NCBI RefSeq assembly: GCF_021462225.1
Contig: NC_061800.1
Location: forward strand, 1,736,001 to 1,800,000
DNA: 64,000 bases
Reading direction: 5' to 3'
Source: Girardinichthys multiradiatus
Taxonomy: Eukaryota > Chordata > Actinopteri > Cyprinodontiformes > Goodeidae
Positions 54,355 to 64,000 of this stretch are shown here, piece after piece. Both the position numbers and the translations under genes were made by a program. The number at the start of each line of letters is the position of its first letter. Position 1 is the stretch's first letter. The notes under the pieces are model-generated. The model did not search any database. It was given only the letters and a program-made list of their open reading frames with translations, and was not told the origin of the DNA.

Positions 54355-55673
54355 CAGGTCCTTCTCAAAATATTAGCATATTGTGATAAAGTTCATTATT
54401 TTCCATGATGTAATGATGAAAATTTAACATTCATATATTTTAGATCCCACTGAGGTGCCTTGATACAGCACTCTGGGAACAACCTATTCATTCAGAAATT
54501 TATTTCTGTGTCTTACCCTCTTGCTTGAAGTCTGTGGGAAGGAAAAGGTGTATCAGAAAACGCTGCACAACGAGAAGAGGTGACCGGACCCTGAGGAAGA
54601 TTGTGGAGAAGGGCCGATTCCAGACCTTGGGGGACCTGCGGAAGCAGTGGACTGAGTCTGGAGTAGAAACATCCAGAGCCACAGTGCACAGGCGTGTGCA
54701 GGAAATGGGCTACAGGTGCCGCATTCCCCAGGTCAAACCACTTTTGAACCAGAAACAGCGGCAGAAGCGCCTGACCTGGGCTACAGAGAAGCAGCACTGG
54801 ACTGTTGCTCAGTGGTTCAAAGTACTTTTTTCAGATGAATGCAAATTCTGCATGTCATTCGGAAATCAAGGTGCCAGAGTCTGGAGGAAGACTGGGGAGA
54901 AGGAATGCCAAAATGCCAGAAGTCCAGTGTCAAGTACCCACAGTCAGTGATGGTCTGGGGTGCCGTGTCAGCTGCTGGTGTTGGTCCACAGTGTTTTATC
55001 AAGGGCAGGGTCAATGCAGCTAATTATCAGGAGATTTTGGAGCACTTCATGCTTCCATCTGCTGAAAAGCTTTATGGAGATGAAGATTTAATTTTTCAGC
55101 ATGACCTGGCACCTGCTCACAGTGCCAAAACCACTGGTAAATGGTTTACTGACCATGGTATCACTGTGCTCAATTGGCCTGCCAACTCTCCTGACCTGAA
55201 CCCCATAGAGAATCTGTGGGATATTGTGAAGAGAACGTTGAGAGACTCAAGACCCAACACTCTGGATGAGCTAAAGGCCGCTATCGAAGCATCCTGGGCC
55301 TCCATAAGACCTCAGCAGTGCCACAGGCTGATTGCCTCCATGCCACGCCGCATTGAAGCAGTCATTTCTGCCAAAGGATTCCCAACCAAGTATTGAGTGC
55401 ATAACTGTACATGATTATTTGAAGGTTGACGTTTTTTGTATTAAAAACACTTTTCTTTTATTGGTCGGATAAAATATGCTAATTTTGTGAGATAGGAATT
55501 TTGGGTTTTCATGAGCTGTATGCCAAAATCATCCGTATTAAGACAATAAAAGACCTGAAATATTTCAGTTAGTGTGCAATGAATCTAAAATATATGAATG
55601 TTAAATTTTCATCATGACATTATGGAAAATAATGAACTTTATCACAATATGCTAATATTTTGAGAAGGACCTG
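54355..55673 (+). mobile_element. Tc1-like transposon, copy 3 (rearranged)
   Basis: Both ends are present (caggtccttctcaaaa and ttttgagaaggacctg) with flanking TA at 54353-54354 and 55674-55675. Next to the left end, about 82 bp (54447-54528) is the reverse complement of the transposase segment covering codons 19-46, and the roughly 300 bp that should precede it is missing. The rest follows in the normal direction. Confidence 0.92.
54525..55396 (+). pseudogene. Tc1-like transposase remnant, N-terminus lost, one frameshift
   Basis: From KSVGRKRC onward it matches the 334-residue protein. The first catalytic motif reads FSDEC instead of FSDES but keeps the Asp. A single-base deletion at about 54903 (ggaatgcc instead of ggaaatgcc) shifts the frame; the second half continues in the frame of 54839-55396 through QHDLAPAH, NSPDLNPIENLW and the stop. 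Without its first helix-turn-helix it cannot bind the ends. Confidence 0.88.
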
Positions 55674-55675
55674 TA

Positions 55676-56470
55676 TGTGCATGCCATTGTTTTGAAACTT
55701 GCTGGTACTTTCGGAGACCGCCGTGTCTCGCAAGTGTGTCTTTACCGTGCAAACACCTGCGCGCAGGTGCGCTGTGAAACTGAACTGTTATAATAACCTC
55801 ATGGGGGAAATCACCATTTTCTTTGTCTTCAACTTTACTACTTACTAGCTTGCCGCCAAAAGTTTTATAACTCTTTGTGTGCTCACCCCCGCCCAGAGTT
55901 GGGGGATGTTTTATGAGTGCATCTCACTGAGCTACACTTTCTGGTGGGCTGCGCTCCCAAAGCTTCGTTCAACACCATATTCCCTTGTCATATTATCACT
56001 TTGGCCATAGCTGCTGGTTGATTCCATACACACCCACTGCCGTTTTGCTTTATTTTGTTTAGTTAGGTATTTTACCCCCTTTTTGTGTAGAACTTTGCAT
56101 GTTTGAGTAGGTGAAGATTATTAAATCGGAAGAGCGAATTGTATCAGGCTGTGATTTAATAAATATTCACATAGATAAAGAGAAGGCGTTTTGTGTTTAT
56201 TTTGTGCAAGAGTGATTAGTCAGTCAAAATAAGGTTAAAAGTTCCACACGTTTCGGTAGAAACAGTTGATTAAACAGTGACATCTCTGGTAATAGTTATC
56301 AATTATTACCGAGTATTTAATAGTTGTAATTATCAAAGGCATTGAGCCACAGTTACAACACCAGAAGCCTAGCTCGTAAGTGGCTCGAGTGGAAGTCCTA
56401 GCTCCATCAGCTGGAAAGCATAAGTGTTCCAAGATGTTTTGAACCAGTAGGCTTTTGAGAGTCAGTTTAT
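55676..56470. other. Unassigned sequence, possibly LTR or leader
   Basis: Contains a 16-bp perfect palindrome cacctgcgcgcaggtg (55754-55769) and T-rich runs. No frame. It may continue the LTR-like sequence left of Tc1 copy 3. Confidence 0.3.
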
Positions 56471-56477
56471 AACCAGC

Positions 56478-56856
56478 TGCAACATTTTGCCGATGCCAGC
56501 GAAGAGTGCTATGGTACAGTTAGCTACTTGCTACAGAAGAACAGCAGTAACGAAGTTTGTTGTGCATTTATATTGGGAAAAGCAAGAGTGGCCCCACTGA
56601 AGCCCATGATGGTTCCCCGCATGGAACTTGCCACATCAACCATGGCAGCCCACTTGGACAAGTTTCTGACATCAGAATTACACCTTCCACTTCAGCCATC
56701 AGTATTTTGGTCAGACAGTACTATGGTACTTAAATATATTGGCAACCAAACAGGTAGGTTTCACACCTTTGTTGCTAACTGTGTGGATGTCATCCTGAAG
56801 TGCTCCTATCCGCAGCAATGGAGGTATGTCAACACCTCTCCCGAACCAGATCAATA
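56478..56856 (+). mobile_element. BEL/Pao pol fragment (peptidase A17 / RNase H region)
   Basis: A frame beginning FADASEECYGTVSYLLQ and continuing LGKARVAPLKPMMVPRMELA, then SVFWSDSTMVLKYIGNQTGRFHTFVANCVDVI and QWRYVNTSPEPDQ is the conserved RNase H-linked region of BEL/Pao pol. It is about 126 codons and stands alone, cut on the right by a LINE piece. It is separate from the BEL element that starts further right, which ends in the same region beyond the window. Confidence 0.8.
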
Positions 56857-57330
56857 AATACTGGTGCTCCCCAGGTGTGTGTTCTATCCCCACTCCTCTT
56901 CTCCCTCTACACAAATGACTGCACCTCAGCGGACTCGTCCATGAAACTCCTGAAGTTTGCAGACGACACCACTGTCACTGGTCTGATCCAGGACGGTGAT
57001 AAGTCTGCATACAGACAGGAGCTGGTACACTGGTGTTGTCAGAACTACCTTGAACTCAACCCACTCAAGACTGTGGAAATGGTGGTGGACTTTCGGAGAA
57101 CACCACCCCCATTCACCCCTCTCACCATCCTCAACAACACCGTGTCGTCTGTGGACCACTTTAAGTTCCTAGGAACCACCATCTCTGAGGACCTGAGATG
57201 GTCCTCACACAGACAATGTTCGGAAGAAGGCCCAGCAGAGCCTGTACTTCCTGAGGCAACTCAAGAAGTACAACCTTCCAGAGGAGCTGCTGGTCATCTT
57301 CTACACTGCCATCATTCAGTCTGTAAATAA
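56857..57330 (+). mobile_element. CR1/L2 (Rex1-like) LINE RT fragment
   Basis: The frame (56800-57330) reads [22 protein letters not shown], then [22 protein letters not shown], then [14 protein letters not shown] and VDHFKFLGTTISEDLRW, a slice of RT with an intact FADD. A frame change near 57210 loses the thumb (DNVRKKAQQSLYFLRQLKKY-type residues appear in another frame). It is a different subfamily from the copies at 29 and 48 kb. Confidence 0.78.
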
Positions 57331-57890
57331 CCATAAACTTATTTGGGACAGTAAATTAGAAAGTGTTCCATTTTTTGTTTGAAGTTTCTGAATGAGGTCG
57401 TTGACTTCCTGTTTTTGAACTGCATGCTTTTATTTTGAACGTACACTTCCTGTGTAACGTAGTTGTACGGAAGGTAGCATGTGTTCCACAAGTATGGCAT
57501 ACGTTTTTACACAGAGCCACAGTGAATATTATTTTATACTGGCAGCCCTCTGAAGAGGCAAAAGGTGTGTTGATTTAAGCATTTAAAATTCATTAGTAGT
57601 TGTCTGTTGATATGTTTGCATAAATTGAAGACAGCATGTAAAATGGAATGATGTAAACTTAGTTACACATATCTATATGTGTTGCAGCTCTTACGGTGGT
57701 GTTATGGTGATTATCAGAATGGAACAAGGTATAAGGAAAGGAAAGGAATAAAATCTCACAAAACCATCAGTAAAGTCTCATCCTTGCTCGAGAGGGCATG
57801 CTACAGTAAGAGCTTCACCTCCATGTGCTACATCGAGCTGCCGGTGAAGGCTAAAGTCAACGGCACAGGCAGCAAGCTGTAGCAACTATG
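57331..57890 (+). repeat. Probable BEL 5' LTR / leader
   Basis: Begins at tgtaaataacc right after the LINE piece. It contains no frame of interest apart from a 67-codon ORF (57679-57882) without a domain. The assignment rests only on its position before gag. I could not find a second LTR copy because the 3' end is outside the window. Confidence 0.35.
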
Positions 57891-57923
57891 GCTAAAGGCT
57901 AACATGCAAAGGCTAACAGCGCC

Positions 57924-59040
57924 ATGAGTTATAAAAAACACGAGAAAGCATTGAAAGCATTGAAGAGCAGACAAGTAAGCTACAAATGGAAATCAAGGAA
58001 ACAAAGAGTTTTATTACACCTAAGTAATACAGAGAGTGTGTAAAGGCAGGAGTTAAAGAACAATGTTGAATGCAAAAAGAGACAATTAGCTGATCTACAC
58101 AAAATTGATTCTACGGCTGTGTCTACGTTACCAAGGTGCTCAGAGCGACCGAGTGTGCTAACAGAGAAAATGCTAGCTTACCAGAATGAAGAACTGATTA
58201 AAAGGGAGAAGAAAACTGCTAAGTTGTTATGAACAATGGAAATGGATAATCAGAACATCTAGAGAGGGTCTAGAGACTGACTTATCAGAGCAAAAGTTAT
58301 GTGCAATGGCAGATAATATCGAAAAGGGATTAGAAGACATGATGAAAGTGTACGGTGAAATAAGGGAGTGTATACACAAAATGGACTCCCGCGAAGCTGT
58401 AACAAAGGACATTATGAAAATATTGAATGAACGTATTACAGCAATAGAAGAATTTGATTCAGAGAAAGAAAGGCAGCGTCTTCATCAGCTACTGTCGCAC
58501 CAGTTCGAAAGCTCCATTTATGGTACTGCTTCTTTTTCAAGCGTTAGTAAACGGTCTGACACTTCAAGCATTGCTACTAAAAGGATTGATGCAGCAGCAG
58601 AATTAGCGGCAAAGGAAGTTGAATTTAAAATTTTGCAGGAAGAAATTAAATGAAAAGAATGAATAAGAGACATGGAGGAGCAACACAGAAGGGAGTTAGA
58701 TATACAAAAATCAGAACTTGAGTGTTTAAAGGCAGAAAAGGAAATATTTGCTGCTCGTGCAAAACGTCAGATATATGACAGAGAAATAAACAAGGATATG
58801 GATAATCAGCAACTCCAAGAGTGTAATATGCCCTTCTCTGTTGACCTATATTTGATCTGATATCTGTTCATGAAGCACCAGCACCCTCTAGTGGCTTACC
58901 TCTGCCACTTGCCACAAAGCAACATGTTTACTCCCACAAATCTCACCGTAAACACTCCAAACTCTCCAATTGTTACTCAAGCACCCTCTACAGACATTTC
59001 CCAATTGGCCCAGGCAATTCAAAACAGTATAGCCATAAAC
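57924..59040 (+). pseudogene. BEL gag, N-terminal part
   Basis: From 58306 the frame encodes a helical, charged region (SEKERQRLHQLLSHQFESS, AAELAAKEVEFKILQEEIK), then EEQHRRELDIQKSELECLKAEKEIFAARAKRQI, the coiled-coil alpha domain typical of BEL/Pao gag. The single frame is interrupted by stops at 58651, 58660 and 58858. It ends with DISQLAQAIQNSIAIN at 59040, where foreign sequence begins. The first codons (57924-58300) are more decayed. Confidence 0.7.
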
Positions 59041-59530
59041 TGTGGAGGACCGATCCTGACAAAATTAAAAATAAAAGCAGAAATATAAATATTTTGTTTT
59101 TCCTTTTCCTTACACATGCGTTTTCATCAAGAAATGTAAATGTTTTTTTTCCTTTTCCTTACAAAAGCCTTTGTTCTTTTGACATTTCCTCGTCTCTCTT
59201 TTTCCTTTAACGTATGCATTTCTGCTTCATTATGCAAATGAGGAGGGCTGCCTTCTTCTCTCCAGCTCCTCTCCTATTGGTCAATATACAGGAAGGAGGA
59301 GGATCCATGTGCAGGCTGAGGGTGTGTCCCAATTCAGGGGCTGGATTCTTCCAAGTCCGTACTTGTGGGCTGATTACATCACAGCGCGGCGCGTAAGGTC
59401 TGTCAGATGCTGCCGACAAATGTGTCCTTCTTTTGCCCGATTTGAAGGATGCGTTGTGTGTATCCTTCGAGGTCCATCTTTTCCCATGATTCATTGCGGA
59501 TCGAAGCGGTTTGGTCAAACAGGGGCAGCC

Positions 59531-59555
59531 ATGGCGGACCACAGTGGCAAAAGCT
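59531..59555 (+). pseudogene. Myb/SANT-like gene, exon 1
   Basis: ATGGCGGACCACAGTGGC starts a 25-nt exon with donor agct^gtgagt, phase 1. MADHSGKS is a plausible start of a Harbinger-associated Myb-like protein. A parallel ATG stands at 10054 in the fragment at 9865-10380. Confidence 0.5.
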
Positions 59556-60287
59556 GTGAGTAAACTGAAAAATTACACTTTTTGTGACACAAATGAACTT
59601 TTACAATGTTTTTAGTGCGGGAATATAACTGTGTAGACGTGAAAAATCTGCTTGATTTATCTAGACATCGCTTAATTTCAAACGTGCTCCGACATGTTCG
59701 GAGTTTTCCGCTCCCACCGTAGTAACTGCCGGCTTGCTTCACCAGCCCTACCGGCAGTGAGGCGAGCTAGACCCGGTAGAGATCTGACCGGACTATCGGC
59801 ACTGAGCTCCTGCTGCCAGTCATCACAGTGAACGTTAAACACAAGTGATTTCTAACAGTTTATGTTAGTATTATTTTAATTTATTGTGTCATTTGTTCAT
59901 GTAAGTCGATTTGACATTACAGGTGATATTAAAGTTAACCTGAATGAATGGACGATTTTATGTAATCTTACTGTATCGCTGGAGAGTGTGATTGAGAATA
60001 AATAAGCTTTTAAATATTCATTTTTGATGAAGAAATGTGCTATATGTGTTTTTAAAAGTATATTTATAATTCAGCTAGCATTATAATTCATGATTCCAGG
60101 TACAGCTGAAGAGAAATACACTTTCAAATGCAAGCAAATCTCAGTAAAGAAGTGAAAAGTTTGAAAGAGCTTGTTTTAGACATTTGCATAGAAATATTTT
60201 AATATGTTCTGCAAATTAAGACAAATGTAAAATTAAAAAAGGCTTTTTTTACACTGATATTAAGCAAGATGGTTTTTTGTTGTTTAG

Positions 60288-60381
60288 GTACAAAGAAGCA
60301 GTCGGGTCAGTTTATTAAGCTCAGGGGTGAGAACCACCACCTTTTTACTGGAGCTAAAAACTCAGCCACCGTGGCTTAGAG
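60288..60381 (+). pseudogene. Myb/SANT-like gene, exon 2 (nonsense mutation)
   Basis: Acceptor ttgtttag^gta, donor ag^gtacaa. It reads TKKQSGQFIKLRGENHHLF, then TGAKNSATVA, the first helices of a trihelix-type Myb/SANT domain. The next codon is TAG (60377-60379) where Trp is expected in the family, a one-base change. Confidence 0.6.
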
Positions 60382-60514
60382 GTACAATAACAACATTCTT
60401 TGCAGTCAATTTCTGTCCAGTTTTAATAACTCCTATCTTTCTAACTTTCATAAATATCCATCCAGTGATTAACATACTTCTTTTGGTTTTCCCTCTTTCC
60501 TTTTGCTTGTTTAG

Positions 60515-60605
60515 GACAATTCTGGAGAAGATGGGCCAACAGGGGAAGGTCACCCCCTTGTAGGCCCAAAACAAAAAGTGGGACAATATTAAAAAGAAAT
60601 ATAAA
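60515..60605 (+). pseudogene. Myb/SANT-like gene, exon 3 (nonsense mutation)
   Basis: Acceptor tgtttag^gac, donor ataaa^gtatgt. It reads TILEKMGQQGKVTPL, a TAG where Gln is expected, then AQNKKWDNIKKKYK, the last helix of the Myb/SANT domain. The splice phases fit exons 2 and 4. Confidence 0.62.
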
Positions 60606-60707
60606 GTATGTTCAGAAGTTCTCATGTCACACAAATAAAAACCATTTCTAAAAGTCTTTTTGGTTTCTCTGTTTAGTCAACTCTTCTTTTCTTCCTTCTA
60701 ACTTTAG

Positions 60708-61025
60708 GATTGTAAGTATCCAGGGTCAGGAGAAGGAGTCAGTGAAAAGCCCACTGCTGCTACTTGGCCCTGGTTTGTCCTTATGGATGAGGTGTTGGGT
60801 CAGAGGTCTTCCACAACACCTCCTGTCCTAATTGCCTCCATCCCTGAGAACACTCCAGGGCCAAGCAGAGCGGTGGTCAACCAGATGGAGAAGGAAGACA
60901 GTGAGCCAGCAGGAAGGGGTCAGAAAAGAAAGAGGGACATATATGAGGAGATTGGATTTGATCAGGGAGGACATGAGGCTACAGAGAATGGACAGACTGT
61001 TTTCCAAAGAATGGCAGCAAAATAA
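60708..61025 (+). pseudogene. Myb/SANT-like gene, exon 4
   Basis: Acceptor actttag^gat. It reads DCKYPGSGEGVSEKPTAATW, PWFVLMDEVLGQRSS and IPENTPGPSRAV, then a basic GRGQKRKR stretch. A shift at about 60945 moves the expected DLIREDMRLQRMDRLFS coiled tail into another frame (60832-61044). The protein class acts with the Harbinger nuclease to bind the element ends. No nuclease gene is present here. Confidence 0.68.
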
Positions 61026-61067
61026 GGTGCTACATAAGAAATAAATGTATATATATATATATATATA

Positions 61068-61540
61068 ATAAATAGAATCCCAGTGCCAATGCCCACAGTT
61101 TTCAGCGGAGATCCAATCTCCTATATTGAATGGAAGGCTTCATTCACCTCATTTGTAGACTGCAAAGGCATATCATCTGCTGATAAACTTCACCTATTGA
61201 AAAAGTACGTCGCAGGCCCAGCAAAAGGATGTCTTGAGGGCACATTTTATTGCAGTGATGACGAGGCATATAAGGATGCATGGCAAAAGCTTGATCAACG
61301 TCATGGACAACCCGTTGTTGTCCAAAGAGATTTCAGAGACAAATTGTCTAAATGGCCTAAAATAAGCTCAAAGGATGCTGAAGGTTTAAGGACATTTTCA
61401 GATTTCTTAAATGCATGTCTTCAAGCCACACCACATGTAAAAGGCTTAGAGATACTAAGTGACTGCGAGGAGAATCAAAAATTGTTGCAAAAGGTTCCAG
61501 ATTGGTTGGCTGCCCATTGGAATTGCCAGGTCACAATCAC
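61068..61540 (+). pseudogene. BEL gag, central part
   Basis: The frame resumes after the insertion: VPMPTVFSGDPISYIEWKAS, then LLKKYVAGPAKGCLEGTF, then WQKLDQRHGQPVVVQRDFRD and LSDCEENQKLLQKVPDWLAAHW. This is the DUF1759-type capsid region of BEL/Pao gag. A single-base change at about 61537-61545 moves the reading frame to that of 61459-62496. Confidence 0.8.
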
Positions 61541-62496
61541 TCATGGACGGCAAGGACTTTCCCCCTTTCAAGAATTTTGCACAATTTGTGGCAGTGGAGG
61601 CAGAGATTGCATGCAACCCAGTAACTTCTTCATATGCTCTTCACTCATGTGGCTCATCCTATGAGAAACGGTCAAAAGAAGTTAAATCAAACAGATCCAC
61701 TCAAGTCTTTACAACTCAAACCACTGTGCAAAACAACAAGGTAAGGACAGACAGCACGACATTAAAGATACCTTGCATGTTTTGCAAAGATGAGAAACAC
61801 CAGCTGTCAAAATGCTCAGACTTTTCAGCTAAGCCCTTAGAAGAAAAGCGCACATATGTTAAGGATAATAAACTGTGTTTTGAATGCTTAATAGTGGGCC
61901 ATAATGCTAGAGACTGTCGCCATCGCCACACCTGTGACATTTGTAAAGGAAGGCATCCCAGCTGTCTACACAATGAAAATCACAACATGAAAGAAAGATC
62001 TCCAAGCCTTATTGACACAGCTCCAGGCTTTCCAAATGAAACTACAGCAGCTACGGCTCTCAATGTGACTAGGGTAGGTCAATCAAGTAACGCATCAATG
62101 ATTGTTCCTGTATGGGTGTCCACGGTTCAGAGCCCCTCTAAAGAGCAATTAGTGTATGCACTATTAGACACACAAAGTGACAGCACATTTGTCAGTGAAG
62201 AAGTAAGCAACCAGTTAAAATCAGATACACATCCTGTAAAGCTAAAGCTAACAACCATGCTTGGTGTAAACTCTACTATCAAGAGTCACAGAGTATCAGG
62301 ATTGTGTGTGAGAGGTTATAACTCAGGTATTCGCATTAACCTTCCACCTTCATACACTAAGGAATGCATACCAGTTAACTATGACAATATACCCACCAGT
62401 GACACAGCAAAACAATGGCCCCACTTGATGGAAATTGCTGATGAGATACCACCTCTCCTGAGCTGTGATGTAGGACTGACTGCTCATTGGATTTAA
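61541..62496 (+). pseudogene. BEL gag zinc knuckles and protease
   Basis: After MDGKDFPPFKNFAQFVAVEAE the frame carries CMFCKDEKHQLSKC and CFECLIVGHNARDC (both CX2CX4HX4C) and a third Cys-rich block CDICKGRHPSCLH (61777-61970). The aspartic protease follows, with active-site LLDTQSDSTFVSEEV at about 62161-62205, typical for BEL (DUF1758). The frame ends at 62496 because of a tetranucleotide duplication (actgactg near 62476), after which the RT frame takes over. Confidence 0.85.
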
Positions 62497-62524
62497 CTGT
62501 CCCAGAACTTTAGCACCAAGACAA

Positions 62525-63997
62525 GTGGTACTAGGACGAGATTATGAGCCATATGCAATCCTCACATATCTAGGGTGGAGTGTCGTTGGAGGCTCAACAC
62601 CACCTTTCAGTGTAACAGAATCAAGTTTGTGTCATAGAGTCACAGTAAAGGAATTGCCTCCTGTGACTCCCATGGATGTGATTAATATGCTAGAGTCAGA
62701 TTTTAAGGATACTAAAGTAAGTGACAAAATGGTCTCACAAGAGGATCTCATTTTTTTGGACATGCTTAAGGAAGGAATAAGGAAAACTGAACAAGGTCAT
62801 CTTGAGATTCCTCTACCATTCAAAATAAGGCCACACTTACCTGACAAGAGAAGGGTTGCTGAAATCAGACTTGAACACTTAAAATGGAAGTTCAACATGG
62901 ACGAAAACTACAAAAGAGACTATATAACTTACATGAAAGACATTATTGAAAGAGGTGATGTCGAGCAGGTACACAATGAGAGAAAGCAAGGGGAACAATG
63001 GTACATCCCTCACCATAGGATTTATCACCCCAAAAAGCCCACTAAACTACGTGTTGTGTTTAATTGCTCTGTCAAATATGAAGGCACAAGCCTAAATGAT
63101 CATCTTCTCCAAGGACTAGACCTAATCAATAATCTAACAGGCATCCTCCTGCGGTTCAGGCAACATCCCATTGCTCTAATGTGTGATATAGAGAAGATGT
63201 ACCACCAGTTTGATGTCCAGCCGTGCGACCGAGATTACCTGCGTTTTCTGTGGTGGAAAAATGGCAACACAGAGACTCAGCCGCAAGTCTACAGGATGAA
63301 GGTACATCTTTTTGGGGCGGCATCATCCCCAGGGTGTGCAAATTATGGACTAAAGTACTTAGCAAAGGAGCATTGTCAGTCACACCTTGCGGGATCAGAG
63401 TTTATGGAGAGGAACATTTATGTGGACGATGGAGTCACAAGCACAGACACTGTTAAAAAGGCAATACAGCTTGCACAAGAGGCCGCAGAGATTTGCAGGC
63501 AAGGAGGGATCCGCCTGCACAAATTTGTCTCAAATAGTCATGCTGTTCTACAAAGCATCCCACCATCGGAATGTGCAATGGACACAACAACAAAAGACTT
63601 AACATTTGAAAACACTCTACAAGAAAGGGCTTTAGGCATTCAATTGAATATTAAAAGAGACTGTTTTATATTTGATAACACCTTAAAGGAGCAACCATCA
63701 ACACGCCGAGGCATCTTGTCTGCTGTTGCAGCCATCTATGAGCCCCTGGGCTTCCTGGCGCCATATGTGCTAAAAGGAAAAGGAATCCTACAGGAAATGT
63801 GCCACCAGGGTATCAACTGGGATGACCCCCTGCCGGAAGCACTAAAGCCAAGGTGGGAAAGCTGGCAACGTGATTTTGCCAACTTAGACAAGGTAAACAT
63901 AACCCGCTGTTACATTCCAGCTAGTTTTGGGGAGCCTAAGGAAATAGCATTGCATCATTTTTCTGATGCAAGTACTAGTGGTTATGCACCTATGTAA
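62525..63997 (+). pseudogene. BEL reverse transcriptase and start of RNase H
   Basis: VLGRDYEPYAILTYLGWSVVGG links protease to RT. The RT blocks are KPTKLRVVFNCSVKYEGTSL, NDHLLQGLDLINNLTGILLRF, ALMCDIEKMYHQF and RFLWW. The catalytic YVDD lies at 63419-63430, followed by LGIQLN and RGILSAVAAIYEPLGFLAPY. LHHFSDASTSGYA begins RNase H. The apparent stop at 63995-63997 falls inside a conserved RNase H block. The next codons in another frame keep the family pattern, so it is a small indel and not the end of the gene, which continues beyond the window. Confidence 0.88.
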
Positions 63998-64000
63998 GAG

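Larger units (their letters stand above)
59041..61067 (+). mobile_element. 2-kb insertion in BEL gag carrying a Myb/SANT gene
   Basis: The BEL gag frame reads ...IAIN (ataaac, 59035-59040) before and IN-R... (ataaat, 61068-61073) after this segment, so the segment is an insertion with a probable small target duplication. The interior contains ggtgtgtcccaattcaggggctgg at 59323 on, which resembles the outer end of the repeat at 9865, a short first exon and three further exons of a Myb/SANT-like gene, and an AT run at the right border. The left 280 bp (59041-59320) is of unknown origin. Confidence 0.65.
57331..64000 (+). mobile_element. BEL/Pao LTR retrotransposon, truncated by the window end
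   Basis: The order is: probable 5' LTR and leader (57331-57890, boundary uncertain); gag N-terminal part (57924-59040); a 2-kb foreign insertion (59041-61067); rest of gag, zinc knuckles and protease (61068-62496); RT and the start of RNase H (62525 to the window end). Few lesions separate the frames, so the copy is moderately young. The integrase and 3' LTR lie outside the window. Confidence 0.82.

Noticed and set aside
1..64000. CRISPR arrays, operons, ribosome binding sites and bacterial-type features
   Set aside because: The spliced vertebrate gene and fish transposons show nuclear vertebrate DNA. No regularly spaced repeat array of that kind is present.
56478..64000. The two BEL segments as one element
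   Set aside because: The fragment at 56478-56856 encodes the RNase H region that in the second element only begins at the window end, and lies upstream of its gag. They must be different copies, separated by a LINE piece.

Overview
The window looks like ray-finned (teleost) fish genomic DNA. It is AT-rich, holds one spliced vertebrate host gene, and is otherwise filled with typical teleost repeats: Tc1-like transposons, Rex3 (RTE) and CR1/L2/Rex1-type LINEs, an L1/Tx1 LINE piece, tRNA-derived SINEs, Ty3/Gypsy and BEL/Pao retrotransposons, orphan LTRs and Myb/SANT (PIF/Harbinger-type) sequences. I cannot name the species.

Host gene. Positions 1-39535 on the + strand carry nmi (N-myc and STAT interactor, an interferon-pathway gene), entered from its 5' side. 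Seven exons are visible (1-154, 231-347, 592-763, 13524-13630, 25140-25326, 33342-33445, 38617-38820). All junctions are GT/AG with compatible phases, giving 347 residues up to a stop, followed by a 3' UTR with AATAAA signals. The product has an N-terminal coiled coil and two NID domains. The four 3' introns are 12.8, 11.5, 8.0 and 5.2 kb and are swollen by transposons; the first two visible introns are 76 and 244 bp.

Intron 3 (764-13523): a Tc1-type MITE, Rex3 copy a, two inverted copies of a long repeat (A), an LTR with a candidate primer-binding site and an unexplained ORF beside it, an L2-like tail with (CTTAC)15, a decayed Tc1-like element and a Harbinger-like 5' end. Intron 4 (13631-25139): repeat B split by Rex3 copy b with a 10-bp target duplication, SINEs, several LINE fragments, a perfect small hairpin, an L1/Tx1 fragment and a collapsed Gypsy copy. 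Intron 5 (25327-33341): a decayed LINE, a Tc1-like element whose third catalytic residue is Lys instead of Glu, a CR1/Rex1-type LINE with a 754-residue ORF, and a decayed Tc1. Intron 6 (33446-38616): a SINE, a Tc1-like element with an intact DD34E transposase, a piggyBac scrap and another repeat B.

Downstream of nmi (39.5-64 kb) I find no further host exon. This part is nested mobile DNA: a Gypsy RT fragment, Rex3 copy c, an LTR split by Tc1 copy 2, LINE and Rex3 pieces, a second CR1/Rex1-type LINE, Rex3 copy d with an inverted duplication, Tc1 copy 3 with an internal inversion, and a BEL/Pao element (about 57.3 kb to beyond the window end) whose gag is interrupted by a 2-kb insertion carrying a four-exon Myb/SANT pseudogene. 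None of the autonomous-type elements is complete as written: the one intact transposase lacks a terminal repeat, and the copies with both terminal repeats have broken transposases.
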